From: Tremella fuciformis
Lineage: Eukaryota > Basidiomycota > Tremellomycetes > Tremellales > Tremellaceae
Reading direction: 5' to 3'
Assembly (NCBI GenBank): GCA_032768795.1
Contig: CP136491.1
Span: 372,001 to 436,000 of the forward strand
DNA: 64,000 nucleotides
Shown here: piece after piece, positions 44,999-55,576 of the stretch
Layout of the letters: each line of letters opens with the position of its first letter
How positions within the stretch are numbered: position 1 is the first letter of the stretch
The notes under the pieces: generated by a model
What the model was told of the DNA's origin: nothing
Database searches by the model: none
Seen by the model: the letters and a program-made list of their open reading frames with translations, nothing else
Position numbers and translations under genes: made by a program

Positions 44999-47231
44999 TC
45001 AAGTCGTTTTTCCTCCATCCTCGTCACTGCCACTTGCGCTCTCGGGCTCGTCCTCCAAATTCAAAGCGGCGAAGCGACCCGCGGTCGTCGCTTCTTGATT
45101 TACCTCGTCTGCCTCCTCCTCCTCAATGTCCGTGTACTCGCTATCATCATCATCCTCTCCCTCACTGTACGAAACACCGTCAGCGTGATGTGTGATGGGC
45201 TCGTGTTCGTCATCCGACTCGACGTCTTGCGGACGACCGGACGAAGCGAGCCATATACCCTTCCCAGCCACATCGGCCGTCGGCGCCGCACCATCGGGCC
45301 AGAATCCCCATCGGACCTTGCCATCCGCCAACATGCGCATGACTGCACTCTCAGCTCAGATCTCCGATGCACAGCAAAATTAAGCCACTCACTGCCGTTT
45401 GCCGCGCGATTGGTATCAGGCCTGCCGCCCTTGGCCGTGATGTAGCCTCTTGCGAGCGCACGGGTCTCCATGATACTGCCAGCGGTGACAAGCAAGTCTT
45501 TCTTGGACTCTATGACAGAGTCCGTCACGAGGTCTGGTGCGGCTGATGTGGTCGATGGAGGGGGATGACGCCAGGTCTTCTTCGCTGCATACGGATCTTT
45601 CTCCCGTTCAGGAAGATCGAGGTTGAAGATGTCTTCAAGCGGCATTCGCTCGGCCGCGAAGTGAATGCAGGACGGCAGAGAGGGGATTTGGGAGATGGGC
45701 AGGACTGCGAGTCAGGATGGTACGTTGATTCTGTGGGGATGCACTGACTGCCCGCCAAGGCTTGTAGCTCGTGCGGCGCCAACGAGGGACATACGAGGCC
45801 GGGACAGTCGACGATCTTGACGTGGCGCGCCGAACCCCAAAACATCGTCTGAAAATGTTTCGTCTGCACATTAGTCCCGGTCGCCTTGTTTAGACGTAGA
45901 TGAGAGCTCACTTTGCCTGGCGTGCGAGACGCGCGGACTTTGGTCTCGCCCAGCAGGGCGTTGAGCAATGATGATTTGCCGACGTTCGGTTGCCCCACGA
46001 GACCGATCGTCAGAGGTTCATCGTGCTCTTGGCCGAGTTCTTCTCTGGCGATATCATCCTCTATAAGCGCCTTGTCCTCTGAGAGGCCTGGGTGGGGTTG
46101 CGATGGCCCTATGTCGCCGCGCAGCAAGGCAGTCCAGTCAACAAGCTCTCGCACCGTCGGACTCCAGCGCGCGAGCTTCTCCGGGTCGTCTCTGGCCCCT
46201 TGAGGGGGCTCGAGTAGTCTCTTGTGAGCGATCTGGAGAGCAACAACAAGCTGCTCCAGGATGTCGAGGGGCAGGTGCGGCTTTTGCTTGCCTCTTTCTT
46301 GACCTTAGCCGGAATCCCGCATGGGCAGACTGAGCTCTCACCCATGGCCTCCGTGTCTAGTGACTTAACAGCAATAACCTGCACGCCTGGTGCCTCCCTT
46401 GTATCTGCATCTCCCTCCCACCATTCCTTCACCCATGTCCTCCAAGCCTGCACTGCACGCGGATCGACCAGGTCGCTTTTGGTGAGAACGAGGATGATTT
46501 CTTTACGGGGCTTCAGGCCTTGTAAGTATGTCTTGAGAGAAGTAGGACAGTGTAAGGGCGGACAACGGGCGTCAAGCAGGAGAAGCACAATGTGGGACAG
46601 CTCGGTCACTCTCCACCTGATGTTATAAGTGTCAGGACACGACCGAAAGATCGGAGACACACAACTGTCGCCATACCTCGAGATTCGTCTCGAACCACGG
46701 CGGACTCCTGGGCCACTGATCTACCTCGTCCGCTGCGAAGGCTGACCTCACCCCGTCTTCGTCCTCATTCACCTCTATTGGCGGGTTCAGGTACTCGTCC
46801 ACCTTGGCGCGAGTAGCCAGGAGCCACCTCCTGTACATGCCCTCTTCGTTGCGCTCCACCTCCTTCTTCGACTGGCCCGGGCGGAAGCGCGGGCGCACGG
46901 GGCAGGTCAGGCCCCAACTACGATCCCTCTCGAGTATATCCGCCGGATACGCTGCTCGAGCAGGAGGGACGGGCCGCTCGATGCGCGTCGCGAACGCGAG
47001 ACGCATCGTCACATCGCGGTAGTCCGCCGAGAGGCGCAGGAAGGCAGACTCGAGCTTGCCCGCATCGATGATGAGATCAGACTTGCGTTCGTGCACCGGC
47101 TGCCGTTTCATCTTGTGGCCCACGAGCCAGTCGGCAATGTCCCCCGGGGCCGCCTCGCCTCGCTTCTCCGCATTCTTGATGCGCAGCTCGGCGCGCTTGG
47201 CCTTGCCCGAGAAGTTCTTGCGTCGCGGCAT
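44999..47231 (-). CDS. Circularly permuted GTPase, GNL1/HSR1 type
   Basis: Six exons: 47231-46663, 46616-46342, 46297-45912, 45863-45749, 45704-45393 and 45342-44999, giving 666 aa. The G motifs come in permuted order: G4 LTKSDLVDP, G5-like VIAVKS, G1 GLVGQPNVGKSSLLNALLG, then G3 DCPGL. The start MPRRKNFSGKAKRAELRIKN and the pre-GTPase blocks (WFETNLEVWRQLWRVTELSH, VLLLLDARCP) match the GNL1 branch of the YlqF/YawG family. These proteins act in late ribosome maturation; the exact step for GNL1 is unsettled. The C-terminus is acidic (EGEDDDDSEYTDIEEEEADE). It converges on the CBS gene with 99 bp between. Confidence 0.9.
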
Positions 47232-47786
47232 GGTCGGCGGCCCCCACCTGCACTTGTCGTCGCTTCAATGCTGTTGCGTCGAGAATTAAGCGCGCTTAGG
47301 ATCGCGAAAGAGATGCAACTTGACCGGACGGACCTTGTCGACGCCGCCCAGGCACGGCACGAGATCAACCTCTCAAATTCCATCCCATCCCCACCCTCCT
47401 CTTGTCTTTTCCCCTTGCCAAGCTCTTGGACAGCGCCAAATCCGCACACAGCGACAGAGGAAGTGTCAGCCGAGACGCCGGGAGTGATCGTGGGCACCGC
47501 CGAGCATCCGACCAGACGGGGACACGATCCGAGACGCTGATAAGGCGTCTTCGCATTCGCTTGGCACAAAGGAGCGAGCTCAATACATCTACATTGTATC
47601 CGTGTCATCCCGCCCATATCGTCGTCGATGCTGGCGCCCGTGGTCCTTGCTCTATCTCACCCGCCTCGACTCCTTGTAACTCCCTCAAGAAGAAGGTCAT
47701 AGGCCACCATCTCTGGAGCTAGCGGCGAAGCCAGAGAAGCACCCGGTCACGGCTCTTCCGACTAGCTTCCTCTCATCAGGCAAATT
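47232..47786. promoter_or_regulatory. Divergent promoter of the GNL1-type gene and the mitochondrial carrier gene
   Basis: The 555 bp separate two start codons. The carrier side has pyrimidine-rich leader sequence. No specific element was found. Confidence 0.5.
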
Positions 47787-49222
47787 ATGAGCGGGGATGA
47801 GGCCGTCTCATGTACGTGATCGCTGTCGAGAGTCCCTATCTTAGCTAACATGGCAGCCAGAGATATCTCTCCCGCAGTGGACTTCACCGCCGGCGTCATA
47901 GCAGGCGGGTGGCGCTGCTCAAGAAACACCCGCACCAGCTGACGGGACAGGAGCCGCAGGTCTGGTTGTTGGACAGCCTCTCGATGTGGTCAAGGTCCGA
48001 TATCAGACACCTGACTTTGCCGGCAAGTACACGTCCATCTACAAGGCATTTGGTGAGTACCCCAGCAGCCTTGGCAGGGTCCGAATTGATGCCTAGGGGC
48101 GATCATCAAGGAGGAGAAGGTCCATGGGCTATTCAAGGGCGTATTATCGCCCATGGTGAGCTGTCCTAACCCCTTGCATCGGCTCAGCTGACACCCAGGC
48201 TGGTATCGGCTTCGTGTGTCTCTCTGCCTCGTTGTCGCAAGTTTCGCTGAGCATAGATCAACGGGGTCGTTTTCACCAGTTACTCGTTCTTCATCCGCTT
48301 GCAACATTCCCAGAATGGAATAGGAGCAGAGGAAGCCGAGCCGAGTCTGACTCAGATCTGCCTGGCCGGAGCAGGAAGTGGCTTCATGGGCGCGTGAGTC
48401 TCCTGGCCATGATCCTGAACCACACGCTGATTCACCTAGATTCTTGACTTGCCCGACAGAGCTCATCAAAGTCAGACCTGTCCTTCATATGCGATGGTCA
48501 CAATCTGATGTCAATAGATCAAACAGCAATCCGCCCCGCCGCATCTCGATCCCTCAACACTCGATGTGGTCCGTCAGATCGTTCACAAGAAGGGGTTTAG
48601 GGGACTGTACCGCGGATTCTCAGCGACTGCCATTCGGGACTTGGCCTTTGGTCCTTATTTCTGCACGTGCGGGCTTTCCGTGAAAGCGAAGCCTAGTTGA
48701 CGTTCCAGATATGAAGCGGTGTGTCGGTGGTTTCGCAGTCGGAAACGGCCGCCAGAACATCTCGAAAAGCACAGAAAGCACGGGCTCATTGATGAAGCCG
48801 AAGCCGAGATGAAGAGCCTAAACTGGGCCGAGTTGATGACTGCGGGCGGTCTGGCAGGAGTGACAGCATGGCTTGTGAGTGTTGCATTCGGCGGGATGAC
48901 CGGAGTTGACCTTTACAGGTCACTTTTCCGGCGGATGTTTTCAAGACTCGAATGCAGTCGGTCATGTGGACCACGGACCACGTCGGGCGACCCCGCATGG
49001 CTCTGTCGTCTCGCATACCCGGTCAGCCGCTGCATCGCATAGCAATCGACGCCGTCAAGAACGAAGGATGGAGGGTATGTTTTGCGGGGCTCGGACCGAC
49101 CCTGATCCGCGCCGTGCCCGTGCGTTTCCAGCTGTATGACGGATCGAGTCGTGGCTCACGTGCAGGTCAACATGGTCATCTTCCTCACGTTTGAAGGCAT
49201 CGTCGCCGGCCTGACAAGATGA
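47787..49222 (+). CDS. Mitochondrial carrier (SLC25) family protein
   Basis: Eleven exons: 47787-47811, 47857-47904, 47951-48052, 48097-48155, 48199-48213, 48257-48393, 48440-48470, 48518-48666, 48709-48874, 48919-49119 and 49166-49222, giving 329 aa. The three PX[DE]XX[KR] signatures are PLDVVK, PTELIK and PADVFK, each at the end of an odd helix, and the even helices carry GLFKGVLSP and GLYRGFSATAIRD. The inner-membrane transporter resembles the Ymc1/Crc1 (amino-acid or carnitine-like) group, but the substrate cannot be set. Intron 2 (47905-47950) appears to use a GC donor: only that reading gives the expected FTAGVIAGAAGLVVGQPLD. Exon 5 is 15 nt (AGIGF). Confidence 0.87.
48199..48213 (+). 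other. 15-nt coding micro-exon of the carrier gene
   Basis: It encodes A-G-I-G-F and lies between introns 48156-48198 and 48214-48256, both 43 nt. Confidence 0.8.
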
Positions 49223-52200
49223 GCAGAGCCCGGACATTCCTTCGCCGTTTTTGTCAACAGACATTTGTAGCCATTTGTGACACCCGCATAGAGTCAGCAT
49301 AGCATCGTTCCCAATCCTCGTGGCCAAGTAGCCTATCAAGCGCAATATAGACACATCACCAGGTCCTCCTTGTGCAAATGCATCTGTCAGTAGGCGTGCT
49401 GGGTTCCAGGAGGCGACAGTGTCCGAATTCCAGAAAGCAGATTCCAGACCGGGCTCGATAGGCTCTTTGACTGATTCACAATGAACAGGATCGTCAGGTC
49501 CAGTTCAGCATCTTCTGAACCGAACTGTGCAGAGAGAGGCATAGCATTTACGCGAACCTCGACCTGATCTGTAACTCACCACTGTCACTGTACCCTGGCG
49601 CCGCAAAGAACACCGAAGAGAGATTGTTCCTGCAAACTTTATCCCGCCCCTGCTTCTGCCTGTGCAGGAGCGCTCGCCTGTGCAGACCGGTAACTCTATC
49701 TTGGCTTTGCCCCGCCGCTTCCAGTCCCTGTTTTTCTCATTTCGCTGCATGCTGCATGCTGGACGCGCCCGCGCGCCGCGACGCGGAGATGGTCAGCTGG
49801 AATGGATGGCGGCCGCCTCGCCGTACTGTACGCTGATACAGTGCCCGCCGCGGGCTGCGATCGCGTCCGAGCCGAGCGAGACAGCTTTGCCGCAGTCTAC
49901 TCACAGCTCACACACGGGCGTGCTGTCCGTCCTCGTTCTTGGATGTGAGAGCCACTGCAGGCCAGCTTACTTGGTCCGACAGATGTAGCGCGGCGAGCAC
50001 CGCTTGAAGCCTGCGAGACAGACCAGCCTTCTTTCCCACAGCGCTGCGGCGCTGGGCGGACTTCGGTGTATCATACAGCACGCCCGGCGCCTCGCGCCTC
50101 GGCACGTGTCGTGTCGCACCTGCGCCTCGCGCTAGGTGCTGCAACGTTGGTGGCACGATCCAGCGCGAGTTAGTCCGCTTGCGTCCGTCTTGAGAGGCTT
50201 GCCGTGGCACCTCGGCACTAAACGGCGCTCTTCGCCTCGCACTCCTCCTGACGGCAGCACGTTGCGTTATGAGATTCCCAGGGAACGCCAATGGAAGCCG
50301 GACGTTATCTGCGAGCTGGCAAGATGTTGTCACGCAGAAATGGGGTCTCTGCCATCTCGATCCCCTTCTCGTTATCGAGGACTATCGAAGCATCAGCATC
50401 GGATGCGAGCAAGTTATCTGCGCCGTGCGTGCCCATCCATCGTGCATTGTTCCTAGGCGTAGATCCTCGTCGGGTGGCTATCGACGTCGACCTGACGAGA
50501 GAGCGGACAGGGCATCTATCTCTGAAAGATGGTCCGACGCGATGGAAGGACCGTGGGATGGTTCCTGCCACGCGTTATGCCCTGAATTCCGGAAGCGGAC
50601 CTGGGGGAATTTGTCCGAGCGTCATTCGGGGAATTGTCTGTGCGGGTGTGTCAAACCCTGTTGCCGGGCAGTCCCGCGGCTTGACCTGTAGCTAGCTGTA
50701 CGGTATTCGTTGGTTTTACGTGGACGGGAAGGTCATGGACGCTAATGTAATGGCAAGTGGCATTGTACGGTATCGGCCGCTATTGTTGGAGCAAACGCAT
50801 CGTGCCGCGTCGGCGATGGCATCATTGCGTGGTCCTGTACTTGGCCGCCGTCACCGATAAGCCGTGGGAAGGCCTGGCCATCCGTCACCGAACCGCGCTA
50901 GTGCACGCACCGTACGATAGTCGGGACGGAGGACGGACTCTCGCGCAGCACGTCGTATCGTGGCCGTACGGCACTGCGCAATGCGCAATCCTTGCCAGAA
51001 GTAACAGTGGCGCACGGGCCGGATCGGATGCGGGTACGAGACAGCTGCAGCAGGTGGGGCACAATCGCAGAGGGGTCGTCGACCCCGGAAAAAGGTCTCA
51101 GACCACGTGTGGAAACGAGAAGCACCTGCGCCCCCAGCCGGAGCCCGGGTCACCTCCCGAGATGGCAGGTCCGAGACATTTGCTGACGCAACGATGCAGA
51201 TTTCTGCTGTCATTGTTCTGCATGGCATCGTAACGGGCGTTGTAGGTGTAGCGTGTACTGTACTCGTAGCGGTTGCATGTACCACTTTGTCGTTATCTCT
51301 TCAGAAAATGACGGAGGAGTACCCAGCCAGTATGATCGAGGCTACGGCTCCGTCCCTCCCCTTTCCCTTATCCTTTGGCTTCCTTTGGGCTGCGGCAGCA
51401 TGCGGCAGTTGCCTCGCACAAGCTCCAAGCTCCCGGGAGGCCGGCGATCCCGGAGACTTGCGCGCGGGCGTCTCTTGGAGCTAAGGGTGGGAATCCTCCG
51501 ATCCATCTTTCGTGTGGTCATAACGTGGGAACAACACGTCTTGATTGTGCGACACGTTGTACGCACATGAACAGCCATGCATCTCGCAACCCCGCATCCA
51601 GCTGCTTTCAGCCAATTCAAGTCGGCGTCGGCGTACTGGTGGTGGTGGTGGTGGCTACTGTCTGTCTGGCTGTCGAGTGGGATCCGAACGATGTCAATGC
51701 GACCAAGGTTTCTGCGCGAATCAGTATCTCTCCCCCATCCGAAACCGATGTGTAGGGCGTCGGGAACGCGCTCAGGGTCCCAAAGGACGTCTCTCCCACC
51801 CTGGGCGTCGCCCCGACCCTTTGGCCCTGCCCCTGCCTCGTGTCGTGTGCTAAATCTCCGCTCCGAAGTGGCAAATTCCCCGAACGGGATCGCGCCCTGT
51901 GAGTTCCGCCGCCCCCTGAACTCAAGTGGTTTGCGCTTTTGAATCTTGCTCGGCTCCGCCTTGTCCCTTGGCCGTGTTCGTTCTCTCTGGTCTCTCTGTC
52001 TCTGGTCTCTGTATCTCTCTCTCTGTTGCTCTTTGAGTCTCTCGTAGCTCCTATAATGGCGGGATAAGAGCGTCGCTCGGAAAAAGGCCAATCTGCCTCG
52101 TTCTCGTAACCTTGAATCGACCTACGGCTTCGCGCCTAGACACCGGCGCCAACTGAGAACCCCCTTGCGCCTTACGCGACCGACCGACTGCTCAGGCTGC

Positions 52201-52647
52201 CCCCGGCCGACCCGCTAGACATTTAGATCCATAGAGGTATATCACCACGCCCCTCCCACCAGCGCCGACAGGTTCCACCTTCCCGTCCGTATCGATCCCG
52301 TCCAACTCCCGTCCTCGCACCCATTGTCCACTGTCATCGCCCAATATTTTCAAGACTCACCAACGACGACTACGAGCTCGAGCTCGCTCACAGTACCCGT
52401 CGCTGCCGCAAGCTTGGCAGCTGCCGTCCACCGGCATCCGCGGCAGTCGCCTAGGTCACACCTCCCGGCCAAGCGCCAGGCGCCCCCGGCAACTGGGACC
52501 CACGTTGCGTCACACTGTCGATCCTTCGAAACTGCCTGCGTCTTCTTTATAAGACGGCTCGGGAGTTTCAGAGGTAGCATCATCACCTGCGCGACGATCT
52601 AAAACTCCAACGACCGCCCAAAATCCCTCTACGACCTCGACTTGACG
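49223..52647. other. 3.4-kb gene-free region upstream of the 52648 gene
   Basis: No reading frame has recognisable features. A (TGG)n stretch lies near 51637-51655, and a CT-rich tract at about 51980-52025 produces a false Arg-rich frame on the minus strand. A GAGCTC repeat lies near 52374-52388. Both neighbours are transcribed rightward, so most of this should be promoter and leader of the 52648 gene, or an unannotated noncoding RNA. Confidence 0.45.
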
Positions 52648-54516
52648 ATGCTTCTCCGACTCTTGCCCACCCCGTCCCCCTCGCAGCCCTCCCCGCCCAC
52701 CATCCTCTTCACTCTCCCCTTGCCGACCCACCCCTACACCTCGCGGTCGCTGCCACTACCACCGAATCTGCTGGCCCACCGATCCGTCTGCCTGCAGGAG
52801 GACATTGAGTGCTCGAACGTCTTGCTGGGAGAGAAGTCGTCATGGATCTCAGGAGTACGTACACCCAGTCTATTCGATTACTACCCCGTCCCGCTCCCGG
52901 CATCTTTGACAACTTGACTTCTCAGTATAGACATCCGGAAGCTGACGACTCTCCAGGCTATCGACGATGTCACCTTCTCTCTACCAGCAGAGCTCGTCTC
53001 GGTCCACATGATTGACGGCAGCACTCTCCATCTGCCCATCGATGAGAGATGCAAGGTCCAGCTCCGCCGGGTCATCGAGGAGGTGCGACTCTCATTTGCG
53101 CCGCCTCCCCCGCCGCCTACACCGATCGCCGAGAGCCGTGCCAGCATCTCGAGCGTCGCCAGCAGCGCATCCTCGATTGCCTCGACTTCGAGCACAAAGC
53201 TCTCGATCAACGTCGCCGCCATCCCGCGCCGGTCTCCCGGCAATCTCCTCTTCTCCCTCCTCTCACCGCTCCTGCCGAACCCGCAGGGCCGACCGAACTC
53301 GCCGACACCGGCACAGCCAGAGATCTCCCCCTCGAGGATGCACCGACGACAGGCCAGGTCTATTCTCGTCGACACATATCGCCGCTATGTCCTTCCCCTC
53401 CTCAAGGACCAGCTGCCTTCCGCCTACCTCCCTTGGATCATCTCGAGCGAGACTGCCAAGAAGATGGACGAGTTTGAGGCTCTCCGCGGCGAGATCAACG
53501 CAGTCCTTGCCGTGTGCAACGTCGACGAGAAGCACTTCACTACCGTCCTCAAGCGCACCCGCAGCAACTCTAGCTCGTGCTTTTCGGCCGAGTCCGACTC
53601 GGACTCGGAAGACCGATCGCCGACCACACCAGCGACTTCGATCTTCTCCAACAAGTCGACCTGCTCTACCCCTTCCAACCGAGTCCGTTCGCTGCCTACT
53701 AGCCCGCAGTCCTTCCTGCTCGTAATCCCGCCTGCTCACGCGCTCCCCGCCGAGAAGCGACCGATGTACTCGGCGCAACTCGCTCGTCTGACCCACATCG
53801 CCTCGCGTCTCTCCGCCATCAAGCGCCTCTGCTCCAAGTACGAGCGCGAAGAGGGCAAGCGCAAGTGGCTCGAATCCCTCGAGCGTGGCAAGGCTGGCGA
53901 GCGAGCTCTCCGACGGGCTTACTCGAACGGCCAGCTCAAGGGCTCCGAGAGACTCAACTCGGCCCCGAACAAGCACTCCCGCCTCTGGGAGTCGGTCACC
54001 GCCGAGGACGTCGAGCGAGTCGCACAAATGCAATCGCGCGAGCCGGTGCACCCGGCGATGATGGACAGCGACAACGAGTCGCTCTCGGACGCCGAGTCGG
54101 TGTCGGACGAGGAGCTCTTCACTCCCTCCACCCCGACTCTCATCGAGCGCCCGCTTCTGGTCATTCCCGAGGCGGCCAATGATGCCATGGTACAGACCGT
54201 CATTCACGTGCACCACCAGCCGGTGCTTGACGACGACGTCTATGCCGACATGCCGCCGCTCATCACGAGCCCCTCGGACGAGTCACTCACCGAGACCGAG
54301 GAGGAGTGGGACGCAGACGGCGAGGCGGATATCATCCCGAGCCCCTTGCTGTCCTCGGCAGCACTCCTCCCGCCGCCCAGCATGAAGGTCAAAGGCAAGC
54401 CTTTCGACTGGTCGGTGCCCGACGTCGACCCAGAGCTCGACGACATGGACGAGGCTGTGGCTTTCCCGCCCGCTCGGCGCCTCAGCGCCCTCGAGCTCGA
54501 GGTATCTTACGCTTAA
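52648..54516 (+). CDS. Protein of unknown function with acidic C-terminus
   Basis: Exons 52648-52858 and 52931-54516 give 598 aa; the intron is 72 nt. The splice choice joins LGEKSSWISG to IRKLTTLQAIDDVTFSLPAE. Residues ~20-150 look like a compact beta-rich, possibly PH-like module (TILFTLPLP to VHMIDGSTLHLP). A Pro/Ser linker and a helical region (ILVDTYRRYVLPLLKDQLPS, then KRPMYSAQLARLTHIASRLS) follow. The C-terminal 200 residues are acidic with many Ser clusters (DSDNESLSDAESVSDEELF). I do not recognise the family. Codon use is strongly C-ending, hinting at good expression. It is followed by a transposon 504 bp downstream. Confidence 0.68.
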
Positions 54517-55012
54517 CCCATACTCCCGACCGACCTGTGCACACCGTCTCTCTTCACGGACATTCTACAGGGACACTCGGACACTCTTTTCTTTCGGATC
54601 TCGCGTTTGTATTATAGACATCACACCATATCTCTTGTATACATTCACACCATCACACCACAACCATCCTGTACATACACCACACAATCACACGTCACCA
54701 CATCATAGCATACGGGGCAGAGATCGTAGGGCGTATCGAGATCGAGAGAAGTCTAGAAGGCAGACAGACATACATACCGCATGTTGCATGTGACATATCT
54801 CGTTCTTGCGTTCTCAAGTGCCACACTGTCCATTCTGCCACCAGAGTACCAGCGCTATCAATCAGCCACGGTCCGTGGTCCTATCGTCCCATGACACTGC
54901 CGAGAACACGTCGACTCTGGGCCCGGCCCGGCCCGGCCAAGCTATCGAGCTATAGTACAAAGCCGCGGACCTGTGGCGGCACTTTCACTCTACGTGCTCG
55001 TAACTGCACTAA
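54517..55012. other. 3' region of the 52648 gene, left of the transposon
   Basis: These 496 bp are noncoding with A/C-rich stretches (CACACCA-type) after the stop and four GGCCC units near 54920-54939. No gene is visible. Confidence 0.5.
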
Positions 55013-55020
55013 ACCACCGT
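55013..55020. repeat. Target-site duplication, left copy
   Basis: ACCACCGT directly precedes the left terminal inverted repeat and is repeated at 59108-59115. If the terminal G is counted as flank, the duplication is 9 bp (ACCACCGTG). Confidence 0.85.
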
Positions 55021-55103
55021 GACGGCTGTTAGGGGCACCAAGACGATGTTTTAGGGGCACCAGGGTGCCACAGACGGAATCAAATTGTAACGCCGAAACA
55101 CCG
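55021..55103 (+). repeat. Left terminal inverted repeat of the MULE
   Basis: 83 bp, starting GACGGCTGTTAGGGGCACC. It contains the 12-mer TTAGGGGCACCA twice, 22 bp apart. It matches the reverse complement of 59025-59107 with four mismatches. Confidence 0.95.
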
Positions 55104-55576
55104 GCGCCACAAACCTGTCATGGCCAAAGCGCCGAAATGCCGAGAATGCCTCGTGCACGGACGCGTTGATATCGCCGAAACGCCGCTCAGCCCTGAACTC
55201 ACCACTCGTCCTCGTCATTACCTTGTCATTGCTCACCACCGTCATAACGACATCTCACGATATACGTCTCCTATCACGCTCATTTTACGCTCAACGCTCT
55301 CTACACGTCTCTAGCTACATCCTCATACCCGCCATGTTGTTGTACGACCCGATTTGACCGAGATCGACACCTTTGCTTCCCTTCTTCTGCCCGCCCCCGG
55401 TACCTCCCATCAAATCGCCCCATCCATCGCATCTCACGTCCTATCCTTCTCTCTTTGGGCTCAGCGCGTTCTACAGAGCCTTCTCTATCGGTGAGTATGC
55501 ATCTGTCGACAAGAAGTGATCTGCTTGCTGACTTACAGCCCATCTCACTTTTACCCTCGGGGTCACCCCCAGACCG

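Noticed and set aside
51342..52091. 249-codon minus-strand frame with an Arg/Gln/Asp-rich start
   Set aside because: The low-complexity part is the complement of a CT-rich tract. The rest has no domain and no splice-supported extension.
52855..52920. Splice of the 52648 gene at the first GTACGT donor
   Set aside because: With either nearby acceptor (52925 or 52930) the downstream frame is lost; the donor four bases later with acceptor 52930 keeps it.
53263..54216. 317-codon minus-strand frame
   Set aside because: It lies fully antisense to the better supported 52648 gene and has a composition typical of GC-rich antisense shadows.
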